In this document: positions 37,091 to 45,752 of the stretch, in pieces
Position numbering within the stretch: position 1 is the stretch's first letter
Layout: each line of letters starts with the position of its first letter
NCBI RefSeq assembly: GCF_001583495.1
Contig: NZ_LQAQ01000090.1
Span: 124,001 to 188,000 of the forward strand
DNA: 64,000 nucleotides
DNA from: Flammeovirga sp. SJP92
GTDB taxonomy: Bacteria > Bacteroidota > Bacteroidia > Cytophagales > Flammeovirgaceae
Reading direction: 5' to 3'
Notes under the pieces: generated by a model
Database searches by the model: none
Told to the model about the DNA's origin: nothing
What the model saw: only the letters and a program-made list of their open reading frames with translations
Made by a program: the position numbers and the translations under genes

Positions 37091-38008
37091 ATGAAAGCTT
37101 GGATTCAGGCCTTTAGATTACGAACACTTCCACTTGCACTATCAAGTATTATTCTTGGTAGTTTGTTAGCATATAAACAGTTAGAAGAATACTTTAGCTA
37201 TGAAGTAGTTGGTTTGTGTGTTTTGACAACAATTTTTCTACAAATACTATCTAACTTAGCGAATGATTATGGCGACTCTGTACATGGAGCAGACCATGAA
37301 GAAAGAGAAGGACCTTCAAGAGCAGTGCAATCTGGTGCTATTTCATTAGGAGCCATGAAAACAGCGATGATCATATTTAGTATGTTGTCATTAGCTTCAG
37401 GCCTGTATTTATTATATGTCAGCCTAACATCTTGGACAGAATTCTTTTACTTTTTAGGATTAGGTGTCTTATCCATTATAGCGGCTATTACCTATACAGC
37501 AGGGAAGAAGCCTTATGGATATGCAGGACTTGGAGATCTGAGCGTTTATATTTTCTTCGGTCTTGTAGGTGTAATTGGGAGCTATTATTTACAGGTAAAA
37601 GAATTAGACCTTTTATTGTTACTTCCAGCATCGGCTTGTGGTTTATTGGCGGTAGCTGTGCTCAACGTAAATAATATTAGAGATATTGAATCAGATATTA
37701 AAGCTGGGAAAAAATCAGTGCCAGTGAGAATAGGCAGGAAATGGGCAGTTTTATACCATTGGACTCTTTTATTTGCTGCAATGGGCTTAGGTTTACTTTA
37801 TGTGTCATATCATTTTGAATCCCCGTTGCAATGGCTATTTGTTCTTACATTTCCATTATTAAGAAAGAATGGTATGGCAGTGACACGTTTGGAGCAACCT
37901 TCAGAACTTGATCCTTATTTAAAACAAATGGCATTGTCTTCATTATTGTTTTCATTGACATTTGGTATCGGTCAGATACTTCCATTGTATATTGATTTAG
38001 GTTTTTAA
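37091..38008 (+). CDS. menA: 1,4-dihydroxy-2-naphthoate polyprenyltransferase
   Basis: This 305-residue UbiA-family membrane enzyme attaches the isoprenoid tail to dihydroxynaphthoate in menaquinone synthesis. The first aspartate-rich motif reads NLANDYGDSVHGADHEERE and is followed by GPSRAVQSG, typical of MenA. The second reads NVNNIRDIESDIKAGKKSV. About eight to nine hydrophobic helices are visible. Menaquinone is the expected quinone in Bacteroidota and would feed the oxidase encoded at 42.3-46.1 kb. The stop codon falls inside the left end of the MITE-like repeat. Confidence 0.93.
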   Translation: MKAWIQAFRLRTLPLALSSIILGSLLAYKQLEEYFSYEVVGLCVLTTIFLQILSNLANDYGDSVHGADHEEREGPSRAVQSGAISLGAMKTAMIIFSMLSLASGLYLLYVSLTSWTEFFYFLGLGVLSIIAAITYTAGKKPYGYAGLGDLSVYIFFGLVGVIGSYYLQVKELDLLLLLPASACGLLAVAVLNVNNIRDIESDIKAGKKSVPVRIGRKWAVLYHWTLLFAAMGLGLLYVSYHFESPLQWLFVLTFPLLRKNGMAVTRLEQPSELDPYLKQMALSSLLFSLTFGIGQILPLYIDLGF

Positions 38009-38180
38009 GTACTTAAGTACAAATTCAAAATTATCTAATACTAATTCTATTTATTGTTTTGCGATTACCTCCTTCAAAAAACTTTTAATAGAACCACTAT
38101 TAATACGTTTTTTAGCGTTGTACTCACAAAAAATAAATTAGAATTAACTATGATTTATTTTTGACTTAGTACTTAATACC
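38005..38180. repeat. MITE-like intergenic repeat, copy A
   Basis: A ~176-bp AT-rich segment has imperfect inverted ends: TTAAGTACTTAAGT at the left and the complement of TTAAGTACTAAGTC at the right. Its core (TTATTGTTTTGCGATTAC, then CGTTTTTTAG, then TTGTACTCAC) recurs in copy B at 40135-40303 in the same orientation. It has no ORF. It overlaps the last bases of menA. Confidence 0.6.
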
Positions 38181-38192
38181 TTTAGCATAAAT

Positions 38193-38233
38193 AAAAAAGC
38201 GAGTTGACTTATGTGAAATCAACTCGCTTTTTT
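38193..38233. terminator. bidirectional terminator between menA and the OstA-like gene
   Basis: A perfect 15-bp stem (38193-38207 with 38219-38233, core GCGAGTTGA) has a six-A and a six-T flank, suitable for both convergent genes. Confidence 0.85.
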
Positions 38234-38252
38234 GGTGCCTTTCTATATTTGA

Positions 38253-39920
38253 CTATTGTTTCTTCTTCAATCGACTAGTGTCGAAAAGCTTTTCTCCTTT
38301 GTAGAACTTATTCAATACTTGTGAACCATTCCAAAGAATTTTAATTTGATCTGCTTGTTGTACAGGGTCCCTTGGCATTGGGTCAGGTAAGTCAGTTCTC
38401 ATTCTGATTCTTTCCAATAATTCTTCTCTTGGAGGCATTTCATCAAACCTGTTCTTGAATCCAGGTAAGTACATGTCAGGTTTCTGAATCTTACTTGGCG
38501 GAAGTACGTTTGAATTATGTTTTGCATTATAAATGATATTCTCTACTTCATTGTTTTCTATAAAATAAAGAGACATAGAAGGACAGGATGATTTGTTTAA
38601 AGCGTAAATATGCTTTTTGTCGTCCGTAAGTTGGAAGAACCTAGTCATACCATTACCCTTTACATCCACCTTGTAAAGTTCATTATTCTCAAAGTGAGCA
38701 ATGATTTTCTTACCCTTCACTTGGTTAAAGTTTTGAATTGTATCTTCTGAAATGATAAAACCATTTTTATTCAAGTACAATCTCTCAACACCTTTAGACG
38801 TAATATCAGTTCTGATGGTAGTGGCGGTCATCTGAGATTTTTGTGCCCAGATTCTTGGATCGTCATAGAAATAAATCATTGAGTCATTGTAGAAATAAAC
38901 CAATGAATCACATCTAGATTTCATATCATAAGACCACATCGCTACATTATGGTAGGCATATAATGTGTTTTCCTGAGTGGTAGTATCATTAATTGAATGA
39001 AGTGTATCCGCTGCTAAATAATACATGTCCATCCAGTTGCCTTTGATGGGTTTTGACATTAGGGCATCACCATAAGCAAAAGTAGAACTGTCTTTATGGA
39101 TTACAACGTCAGCATAAATCATGGCAGTATCTTGCTTACTGAAGAATACCACATTGCCAAATGCTTGACTATCACCTGTGTCCTTATTGGTGTCAATTTT
39201 ATCACCAATCAAAATGTATTTCTCATTTTCAACCACCGCAGAACCTTCAAAGTGGACCATGCCATTCTCATTATTATAAGTACCAGCATTAGCCACTACA
39301 TCACCATCTTTACTTGTGATAGTGGTACGTGTATTAAAAGTGGAAATCTTAGTTTCTCTATCGTAAATTAATTTTTCTGTTTCAAGATGTTGCACCTTCA
39401 CAGAATCATCCATTACAACATTTTTGATGAAAATTAATTCCTTTTTTTGAAGATAACCCTCAGTGGAAGTCAAAACCATAGTTTCTTGAATTACCTTACC
39501 GCCTGTTAAGTATTTTGCTTCTTTTGTGGCAGTGTAATAATAGAGCTTGTCTGTGGTAAGCGTAACATCCTCATCAATTAGTTTTACAATTCTACCAGTA
39601 ATAATTACCTCACCTTTCGTTTTTCTATAGTCAAGTTTATCTCCGTATATTTTTGTTTTTTTATCAACAACAATAACATTACCCGTTGCAACTACATCTT
39701 CTGTTTTACTGTTCTGACGTGCTTCATCGCAATAAATAGTTGTTGATTGTTGAGTTAGTATCACCCTTTTTCCTGGTGCACTGTAGAATACTCTATATCC
39801 TGGGATACCTTTAGATCTAGCAGCTTTTATCCTAACTTTATCTTCTTGCTGTCCATAAGATTGAAAACTTTGAAGTAATGTAATAAAAATAAAAATGCTA
39901 AATAAAATCTGTTTCTTCAT
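38253..39920 (-). CDS. OstA/LptA-like protein
   Basis: The frame opens a few codons upstream with a non-ATG codon, but the ATG near 39920 gives a signal peptide (MKKQILFSIFIFITLLQSF) and a 555-residue protein. It has repeated OstA_N-type strands: QQSTTIYCDEARQNSKTEDV, ATGNVIVVDKKTKIYGDKLD, AFGNVVFFSKQDTAMIYADV. The repeated 'A.Gnv' and 'aD.l.y' pattern is that of the periplasmic LPS bridge proteins LptA and the LptD N-terminus. It is far longer than E. coli LptA (185 residues), as is usual for Bacteroidota OstA-like proteins. It probably carries LPS across the periplasm. Confidence 0.8.
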   Translation of the reverse strand: MKKQILFSIFIFITLLQSFQSYGQQEDKVRIKAARSKGIPGYRVFYSAPGKRVILTQQSTTIYCDEARQNSKTEDVVATGNVIVVDKKTKIYGDKLDYRKTKGEVIITGRIVKLIDEDVTLTTDKLYYYTATKEAKYLTGGKVIQETMVLTSTEGYLQKKELIFIKNVVMDDSVKVQHLETEKLIYDRETKISTFNTRTTITSKDGDVVANAGTYNNENGMVHFEGSAVVENEKYILIGDKIDTNKDTGDSQAFGNVVFFSKQDTAMIYADVVIHKDSSTFAYGDALMSKPIKGNWMDMYYLAADTLHSINDTTTQENTLYAYHNVAMWSYDMKSRCDSLVYFYNDSMIYFYDDPRIWAQKSQMTATTIRTDITSKGVERLYLNKNGFIISEDTIQNFNQVKGKKIIAHFENNELYKVDVKGNGMTRFFQLTDDKKHIYALNKSSCPSMSLYFIENNEVENIIYNAKHNSNVLPPSKIQKPDMYLPGFKNRFDEMPPREELLERIRMRTDLPDPMPRDPVQQADQIKILWNGSQVLNKFYKGEKLFDTSRLKKKQ

Positions 39921-40029
39921 TGTGTTTTTGCTGCTTAAAAATGTGATCACATTCTAGTGAGAGAAAGATTCTCCTGTCAAAAGTGATGACCTTTGCTTTG
40001 TAGACTATTCAGTAAACATTACAAGAATG

Positions 40030-40058
40030 CAAATTTATCCTTGTTGCGTCTAAAAACA
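40030..40058 (-). promoter_or_regulatory. promoter of the OstA-like gene
   Basis: On the minus strand, TTG (40058-40056), an 18-bp spacer and TAAATTTG (40037-40030, then C) match the Bacteroidota consensus. The leader would be about 100 nt. Confidence 0.6.
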
Positions 40059-40134
40059 ATATTTCATGGACTTTTAATGGAAAAATATTTGTAATTAATT
40101 TGACTCCAAACGGTAAAATTTAAGTTAGCAGAAT

Positions 40135-40303
40135 AAATAAGTACGAAGACGGAAATAATTCACATTAATTCTTATTATTGTTTTGTGATTACTTCTTCTA
40201 AAAAATGTAGATTGGAACTGCTGTTCTATTCGTTTTTTAGAATTGTATTCACTAGAAATAGAAAGAATCCGTATTAATAATTTTTGGACTAAGTGCTTAT
40301 TTG
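40135..40303. repeat. MITE-like intergenic repeat, copy B
   Basis: A ~169-bp segment aligned over its full length with copy A. It shares TTATTGTTTTGTGATTAC, CGTTTTTTAG and TTGTATTCAC. Ends are imperfect inverted repeats: AAATAAGTACGAAGAC and the complement of AAATAAGCACTTAGTC. Its right end reaches the 5' end of tilS. Confidence 0.6.
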
Positions 40304-40306
40304 TAT

Positions 40307-41659
40307 ATGATAGACATTCGTAAAACGGTTAATGACCAATTTTTAACTTTTCTTAATCGAATAGGTGTAAAAATCAATGAAAATAAGCTATTGTTAGCAT
40401 TTAGCGGGGGTGTTGATTCAGTAGCATTAGCATTGTTTTTAAAGAATAATAATATCGATTTCGGTTTAGCTCATATGAATTTTCAGCTGAGAGGAGAAGA
40501 TTCAGAAAAGGATGAACTCTTTGCTAAAGAGTTTGCTGATGAAATTGGAGTGCCAATTTTTATTAAGAAGGTGGATACAAATAAGGAAGTAGAAGAAAAT
40601 AATCAATCAATTCAGATGGTCGCCCGAAAACTCAGATATGATTGGTTTCAAGATATTCTTAGAGAAAATAATTATCACTTCATTGCAACAGCTCATCACA
40701 GGTCAGATCACTTAGAAACAATTTTGTTTAACCTAACGAAAGGAACTGGAATTGAAGGTTTGCATGGAATATTACCAAAAAGAGGAAATGTTGTCCGCCC
40801 TTTATTATTTTTATCTAAAGATGAAATAATACAAATAGTGGAGGAAAGTAAATGGGAGTGGAGAGAAGATAAATCAAATCAATCAACAAAGTATGCAAGA
40901 AATAAATTGAGGCACCTTGTAATTCCGGTGTTAAAGGAAATAAATCCATCAATTGAGAAAACAATTCAATTATCATCAGAGTTATTTTATCAAGTTGAAC
41001 AAAACCTGTTTTATCAATTAGAGACCTTTAAAAAAAGATATATAAGGGAATCAGATCAGGAAATAGCAATTGATATTAGGGAAGTGCAACCTATCGATGA
41101 AATACTTTTGTTTTATTATTTAAAACCCTATCAGTTTGATTATGTAACAGTTCAGAACCTTTTTAAGAATAGACATAAATCTTCACTTGTTTATTATTCA
41201 GCAAATAAGGTGATGGCATTACATACAACTCAAAATGATGCAATTTTGAAAGAAGAAACAAAAACCATTGCTGATTTTGATGTAGCCACAAATATTACAA
41301 TGGAAGAAAAAGAGTTTTTCCATAAAAATATTAAGCTGGTTGTAACTGAAAGAGAATTGGTTTCATTTGATGACATAGAAGTTGGAGATTTATTTATTCC
41401 AGAGATTTTCTTTCCCCTAACAATCAGAAATGTGAAGAAGGGGGATAGAATAAAGCCTTTTGGAATGAAGAGTGGAAGTAAAAAAGTTTTTGATTTATTA
41501 CAAGATGAAAAGATACCACAATACCTGAGAAGTGAAATATTAGTTTTGGAATCTAAAGATGGAGAAATATTAAGTGTTTTGGACATTAGGAATTCAGAAA
41601 GTTTGAGAATAAGGAATTTTCCTTGCAAATTGATGAAGATTTCTATAGAAAAGCATTAA
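40307..41659 (+). CDS. tilS: tRNA(Ile)-lysidine synthase
   Basis: This ~450-residue enzyme converts C34 of the tRNA-Ile CAU anticodon to lysidine. The N-type ATP pyrophosphatase P-loop reads AFSGGVDSVALALFL. Next come AHMNFQLRGEDSEKDE, IATAHHRSDHLETILFNLTKGTG and the DKSNQSTKYARNKLRH specificity segment. The C-terminal TilS domain ends with RNVKKGDRIKPFGMKSGSKK. An upstream TTG at 40301 is possible, but ATG 40307 is preferred. Its promoter must overlap copy B of the MITE-like repeat. The cNMP-binding gene follows 16 bp later, so the two may be co-transcribed. Confidence 0.93.
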   Translation: MIDIRKTVNDQFLTFLNRIGVKINENKLLLAFSGGVDSVALALFLKNNNIDFGLAHMNFQLRGEDSEKDELFAKEFADEIGVPIFIKKVDTNKEVEENNQSIQMVARKLRYDWFQDILRENNYHFIATAHHRSDHLETILFNLTKGTGIEGLHGILPKRGNVVRPLLFLSKDEIIQIVEESKWEWREDKSNQSTKYARNKLRHLVIPVLKEINPSIEKTIQLSSELFYQVEQNLFYQLETFKKRYIRESDQEIAIDIREVQPIDEILLFYYLKPYQFDYVTVQNLFKNRHKSSLVYYSANKVMALHTTQNDAILKEETKTIADFDVATNITMEEKEFFHKNIKLVVTERELVSFDDIEVGDLFIPEIFFPLTIRNVKKGDRIKPFGMKSGSKKVFDLLQDEKIPQYLRSEILVLESKDGEILSVLDIRNSESLRIRNFPCKLMKISIEKH

Positions 41660-41675
41660 TACTAGATATACGTTC

Positions 41676-42197
41676 ATGTTTAATATCTTTAAAAAGACAT
41701 ATAACCACGAAGAAAGAACACTCTTCGATTTTATGCGAAGAGGCATTTTGTTTTCCAAACTAACAGACGATGAACTCTCAAAATTTACACCTCATTTACA
41801 TCTGAGACATTACACCAAAGGAGAGGTTATATTTTTTAGAGATGACCCAAGTCAAGCACTTTATTTAATTTCAAGAGGTATTGTGACTTTGAACATAGAT
41901 ATAGAAGATAAGTTTGAAGATTTAGTTCACCTAAAGGCAACAGACACTTTTGGTGATAACGCAATTCTTGAAGGAACAAATCGGCCTTACAATGCTGTTT
42001 GTTTCTCCGATCATGCTGATGTTTATGTGATTCCTCAGGCAGTTATTCATAATATTTTTGAGGAAAACAATAAAATCAAAGCGAAGATGATGACAAGCAT
42101 GGCGGAGATATACGACAGATTTACAGGACATTTATTCCGTGCTTATAAAGAATCATTTGGATTTTTTGACCTTGGAAGAGCATTTATGCCATTTTAA
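41676..42197 (+). CDS. stand-alone cyclic nucleotide-binding domain protein
   Basis: This 173-residue protein has a single cNMP-binding/Crp-type beta roll in residues about 22-135: LRHYTKGEVIFFRDDPSQAL, LYLISRGIVTLNI, DTFGDNAILEGTNRPYNAVC. The phosphate-binding cassette is present in modified form (FGDNAILEGTNRPYNA against the usual FGE.all...Ra). The remaining 38 residues are helical and do not form a helix-turn-helix, so it is not a Crp-type DNA binder. It may sense a nucleotide and act on a partner protein. It lies directly before the palindrome-controlled cytochrome oxidase cluster; a link is only positional. Confidence 0.8.
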   Translation: MFNIFKKTYNHEERTLFDFMRRGILFSKLTDDELSKFTPHLHLRHYTKGEVIFFRDDPSQALYLISRGIVTLNIDIEDKFEDLVHLKATDTFGDNAILEGTNRPYNAVCFSDHADVYVIPQAVIHNIFEENNKIKAKMMTSMAEIYDRFTGHLFRAYKESFGFFDLGRAFMPF

Positions 42198-42221
42198 GGT
42201 GAATTTAATCACAAATAAAAC

Positions 42222-42262
42222 ATGACAAATGTCATATAAATCAGATGTTTTTTATATTTTTG
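42222..42262 (+). promoter_or_regulatory. palindromic operator and promoter of the oxidase cluster
   Basis: The palindrome ATGACAAATGTCAT (42222-42235) sits upstream of a -7 box TATTTTTG (42255-42262, then C). No TTG is found at -33. The palindrome centre lies about 40 bp before the predicted start, where class II activators of the Crp/Fnr type bind. Related sites recur at 44831 and 44853. Confidence 0.6.
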
Positions 42263-42309
42263 CGTTACAACCTATGAGTTGATCTTTGTTCCTTATTAAT
42301 AAAGGTTAA

Positions 42310-43350
42310 TTGATATTTAGTATGAACAGCAAGAATGTAACAAACAACGGAGCACTCTACAGAAGATTTGGAGTTATTACTGTATACGCAGTTTTTTTCT
42401 TAATTCTGGTAGGAGGGATAGTGAGAAGTACGGGTTCTGGAATGGGGTGTCCCGATTGGCCTAAATGTTTTGGAACTTGGGTGCCACCCACAGACGTAAG
42501 TCAGCTTCCAGAAGATTATAAAACAATTTTTGCAGTTCAAGGAAGGGAAATTGCAGATTTTTCACCCATTAAAACATGGATTGAATACGTTAACCGATTG
42601 GTTGGAGTTCTTATTGGAATTTTTGTATTCCTAACATTGGTTTTCTCTTTCTCTTATAGAAAAGAAGATCCTATTGTCACTTGGTGTTCTTTTTTAGCCT
42701 TCGTATTGGTAGGTTTTGAAGGATGGTTAGGTTCAAAAGTAGTTTCTTCAGATTTACACCCAGTATTGATTACGCTCCATATGTTGGTGGCGCTTATAAT
42801 TGTTGGAGTATTGATTTACGCCGTAGCGAGATCACACAAAAAGGAATTAACGTATAAAGATCCTCACAATATCAAGAAGATCAATAAATGGTTATTTGGT
42901 ATTTTGATGTTGTCATTCTTACAGATTATTCTAGGAACACAAGTGAGGGAATCTGTAGATATTGTAGCAAAAAGTTTTGATGAACAACAAAGAGAGTTGT
43001 GGATAGATCAATTGGGTTGGACATTTTTTGTTCACAGATCATTCTCCATCGTGGTGCTTATCCTCAATATTGTCTTTGTAAAACATATATTCTCTGGCAC
43101 TGAAGTTAATCACCCATCCAGATTCTGGTCAAAAGTAATGTTAGGCCTATTCGGGATTGTGATTGCATCAGGAGCAATAATGGGTCATTTCGCCATTCCT
43201 GCTTTCCTACAGCCAGTTCATTTACTCTTAGGGTCACTGATTGTGGGATGTCAATTCTACATTGCATTGTTAGTGAATCACTCAAAAGTTCTGGAGAACA
43301 CTATATCTCATGACAATAAGACATTCAAACAAAAAAACGCAACAGCATAA
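42310..43350 (+). CDS. ctaA: heme A synthase (COX15/CtaA)
   Basis: This 346-residue membrane protein oxidises heme O to heme A. It has the CtaA N-terminus GGIVRSTGSGMGCPDWPKCFG, EYVNRLVGVLIGI with the first haem-ligand region, LHPVLITLHMLVALIIVGVL, then the second half with FVHRSFSIVVL and LQPVHLLLGSLIV, giving the four conserved histidine positions. The N-terminal CPDWPKC is the usual cysteine-bearing extracellular start. It is the first gene of the oxidase cluster and is followed 1 bp later by ctaB, so the two act in sequence on heme. Confidence 0.93.
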   Translation: MIFSMNSKNVTNNGALYRRFGVITVYAVFFLILVGGIVRSTGSGMGCPDWPKCFGTWVPPTDVSQLPEDYKTIFAVQGREIADFSPIKTWIEYVNRLVGVLIGIFVFLTLVFSFSYRKEDPIVTWCSFLAFVLVGFEGWLGSKVVSSDLHPVLITLHMLVALIIVGVLIYAVARSHKKELTYKDPHNIKKINKWLFGILMLSFLQIILGTQVRESVDIVAKSFDEQQRELWIDQLGWTFFVHRSFSIVVLILNIVFVKHIFSGTEVNHPSRFWSKVMLGLFGIVIASGAIMGHFAIPAFLQPVHLLLGSLIVGCQFYIALLVNHSKVLENTISHDNKTFKQKNATA

Positions 43351-43351
43351 A

Positions 43352-44251
43352 ATGTTAGTAGCAGAAGTAAAAGAAAAAGAGCAGTTGATAACACCGAGGA
43401 AGAGTCGGGTAAAGGATTTCTATGACTTGTTGAAAGTGAGACTGACTATGGTCGTCGTTTTCTCCGGAATCTTTGGTTATTTGTTGGGCACAAAAGATGC
43501 TTCTGTAGTTGAATTATTAGCGTTGACGATTGGTAGTTTCTTAATTACCGGCTCAGCCAATACCATCAATCAAATTCTTGAAAAAGAATATGATAAGATG
43601 ATGAAGAGAACAATGAATAGACCGCTTCCATTAGGGATAATTACTCGTAAAGAAGCTGCTATTTATGCTATTGTTCTTGCATTGGTTGGTGGAGCAGTGA
43701 TGTTTTCATTCTTAAATGTTTATTCAACATTACTCTCATTGTTATCCTTAGTGTTGTATGCATTTGTATACACACCTTTAAAAAGAATTACACCGTTGTC
43801 CGTACTTGTAGGGGCATTTCCTGGTGGTTTTCCTCCAATGATAGGTTGGGTGGCTGCCACTGGATTTATAGGGATTGAAGGCTTGATTTTGTTCGCAATT
43901 CAATTCATGTGGCAGTTCCCTCATTTTTGGGCTATTGCTTGGGTAGCAGATAAAGACTACAAGAAAGCAGGTTTTAAAATGTTGCCATTCAATGGAGATA
44001 AAGATGTCAATACAGCAATTCAAATTTCGATATATACCATGTTCTTATTGCCAATGGGCTTCTTGCCAACACAATTTGGCGTGACAGGTTCTATCTCAGG
44101 AATTGTAGCAGCATTAGCCGGTGCAGGATTTTTATACCAGACGTTCGGTCTAATTAAAGAAAAAACAGATAAGGCCGCATTGAAAATTATGTTTTCGTCC
44201 TTCATCTATTTACCCATTGTTCAAATTGTATATTTAATAGATAAGATTTAA
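43352..44251 (+). CDS. ctaB: protoheme IX farnesyltransferase (heme O synthase)
   Basis: This UbiA-family membrane protein of about 299 residues transfers farnesyl to heme B. The frame opens inside ctaA at 43310, but the ATG at 43352, one base after the ctaA stop, gives a family-like N-terminus (SRVKDFYDLLKVRLTMVVVF). The aspartate motif reads SANTINQILEKEYDKMMKRT with MNRPLPLG, and YTPLKRITPLSVLVGAFPGG and MWQFPHFWAIAWVADKDYKK are diagnostic. It supplies heme O to CtaA. Confidence 0.93.
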   Translation: MLVAEVKEKEQLITPRKSRVKDFYDLLKVRLTMVVVFSGIFGYLLGTKDASVVELLALTIGSFLITGSANTINQILEKEYDKMMKRTMNRPLPLGIITRKEAAIYAIVLALVGGAVMFSFLNVYSTLLSLLSLVLYAFVYTPLKRITPLSVLVGAFPGGFPPMIGWVAATGFIGIEGLILFAIQFMWQFPHFWAIAWVADKDYKKAGFKMLPFNGDKDVNTAIQISIYTMFLLPMGFLPTQFGVTGSISGIVAALAGAGFLYQTFGLIKEKTDKAALKIMFSSFIYLPIVQIVYLIDKI

Positions 44252-44257
44252 GAAACT

Positions 44258-44827
44258 ATGTCAGTAGCAAATACACCTAAACGTCCATTAAGCATGCATC
44301 CAAAGAAATTTGCGATGTGGTTGTTCATCGTTAGTGTAGTGATGATTTTTGCCGCTCTTACCAGTGCATACATTGTAAGACAGGCCGAAGGGAATTGGTA
44401 TACATTTGAATTGCCAAACATTTTATATGCTAGCACAGTTGTTATATTAGTAAGTAGTTTGACAATGCATTGGGCTTACCTAGGAGCAAAGAAGGATAAT
44501 ATGTCACAATTGAAAAGTGCTATTACTTTGACTTCCGTATTGGGCTTTGTTTTCTTGTTCTTGCAATTTGTTGGTTGGGAAGAATTAGTGGACATCAATG
44601 TTTATTTTGTAGGTAATCCATCAGGGTCATTTGTGTATGTATTAACAGGATTACATGGCTTGCATATTATTAGTGGTATCATCTATTTAGGGATTATATT
44701 AGTAGAATCATATAGAAATAAGATCAATTCATCAACTATCGTAAGAATGGAAATGTGTGCTAATTATTGGCACTTTTTAGGTGGATTATGGGTTTATCTC
44801 TTTGTTTTTCTGCTTTTGAATCGCTAA
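44258..44827 (+). CDS. cytochrome c oxidase subunit III-like protein (first copy)
   Basis: This 189-residue heme-copper oxidase subunit III family protein has five hydrophobic helices. Typical segments are HPKKFAMWLFIVSVVMIFAA, SAYIVRQ, GSFVYVLTGLHGLHIISGII and a final CANYWHFLGGLWVYLFVFLL. It starts 6 bp after ctaB. Together with the next gene it makes two subunit III paralogues in tandem, an arrangement seen in Bacteroidota caa3-type clusters. Subunit I and II genes are not in the window, so they must be encoded elsewhere. Confidence 0.88.
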   Translation: MSVANTPKRPLSMHPKKFAMWLFIVSVVMIFAALTSAYIVRQAEGNWYTFELPNILYASTVVILVSSLTMHWAYLGAKKDNMSQLKSAITLTSVLGFVFLFLQFVGWEELVDINVYFVGNPSGSFVYVLTGLHGLHIISGIIYLGIILVESYRNKINSSTIVRMEMCANYWHFLGGLWVYLFVFLLLNR

Positions 44828-44830
44828 AGA

Positions 44831-44866
44831 ATGACAATCGTCATAAAAAAATAACACAAATGTCAT
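44831..44866 (+). promoter_or_regulatory. tandem operator-like palindromes between the two subunit III genes
   Basis: ATGACAATCGTCAT (44831-44844) and AACACAAATGTCAT (44853-44866) are variants of the palindrome before ctaA. They are 22 bp apart start to start, about two helical turns. A poor -7-like TTTATTTG lies at 44897-44904. They suggest a second regulated start for the subunit III/IV genes. Confidence 0.5.
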
Positions 44867-44956
44867 CAAATAGTTGTTATTGTTAAAAATCGACCATTTA
44901 TTTGTGTTAGGAAATATAATTCAAACAGACACTATAAAAATAACTTACAATTTTTT

Positions 44957-45712
44957 ATGTCATCATCTACAACTTTGAAGAATCCCGTAATTACTAAATG
45001 GGATGGTGGAGAGAGACCAATGAAAGCAACTTATGGAAAACTGATGATGTGGTTTTTCTTAGTATCAGATGCATTTACATTCGCGTCTCTATTAATCGCT
45101 TACGGTGTGGTTAGATACATGCACCCAGCATACGAAGGCCCTTACTCAGCTTTTGAATTTGCTACAAGTTCAGAAAACTTTTACTGGCCTATTCCAGAAA
45201 AGGTATTTAATGCTTTCCCTGGTTTACACGGAGTAGATGCTCCATTGATGTTCGTAGGTTTAATGACATTTATTCTAATTTTATCTTCTGTAACAATGGT
45301 ATTAGCCGTAGAAGCAGGAGAAAGAAAATCTAAAGCAGAAGTTGAAAAGTGGATGCTTTGGACGATTGTAGGTGGTATTACTTTCTTGGCTTGTCAAGCA
45401 TGGGAATGGTCTCACTTTATTCATGGTACTGACGAAGGCGTTATCAGAGACGGTGTTCAGATTTTTGGTGCAAACCTTAGAGAAAATCAATACGGACCTC
45501 AGTTGTTCGCTAGCTTCTTCTTCTTTATTACAGGTTTCCACGGTATTCACGTTACAAGTGGTGTTATTATCAATATCGTGATCTTCTACAACGTAGTAAT
45601 GGGTACTTACGAGGAAAGAGGTACTTATGAAATGATTGAGAAGGGAGGTTTATACTGGCACTTTGTCGATTTAGTGTGGGTATTCGTATTTACTTTCTTC
45701 TACCTTGTATAA
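44957..45712 (+). CDS. cytochrome c oxidase subunit III (second copy)
   Basis: This 251-residue subunit III has the full seven-helix core: YGKLMMWFFLVSDAFTFASL, LMTFILILSSVTMVLAVEAG, ITFLACQAWEWSHFIHGTDE, FFITGFHGIHVTSGVIINIV and YWHFVDLVWVFVFTFFYL. The conserved Glu and His positions of the family are present. It is larger than the first copy and has its own operator-bearing upstream gap of about 130 bp. It stabilises the oxidase core in the inner membrane. Confidence 0.92.
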   Translation: MSSSTTLKNPVITKWDGGERPMKATYGKLMMWFFLVSDAFTFASLLIAYGVVRYMHPAYEGPYSAFEFATSSENFYWPIPEKVFNAFPGLHGVDAPLMFVGLMTFILILSSVTMVLAVEAGERKSKAEVEKWMLWTIVGGITFLACQAWEWSHFIHGTDEGVIRDGVQIFGANLRENQYGPQLFASFFFFITGFHGIHVTSGVIINIVIFYNVVMGTYEERGTYEMIEKGGLYWHFVDLVWVFVFTFFYLV

Positions 45713-45752
45713 GACTGAAAATTAGATTTAAAAACCATTAAAGAATAAAGAT

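Noticed and set aside
41230-41628. 132-codon minus-strand frame opposite tilS
   Set aside because: It is antisense to well-conserved TilS C-terminal motifs and has the serine/phenylalanine-rich composition typical of shadow frames.
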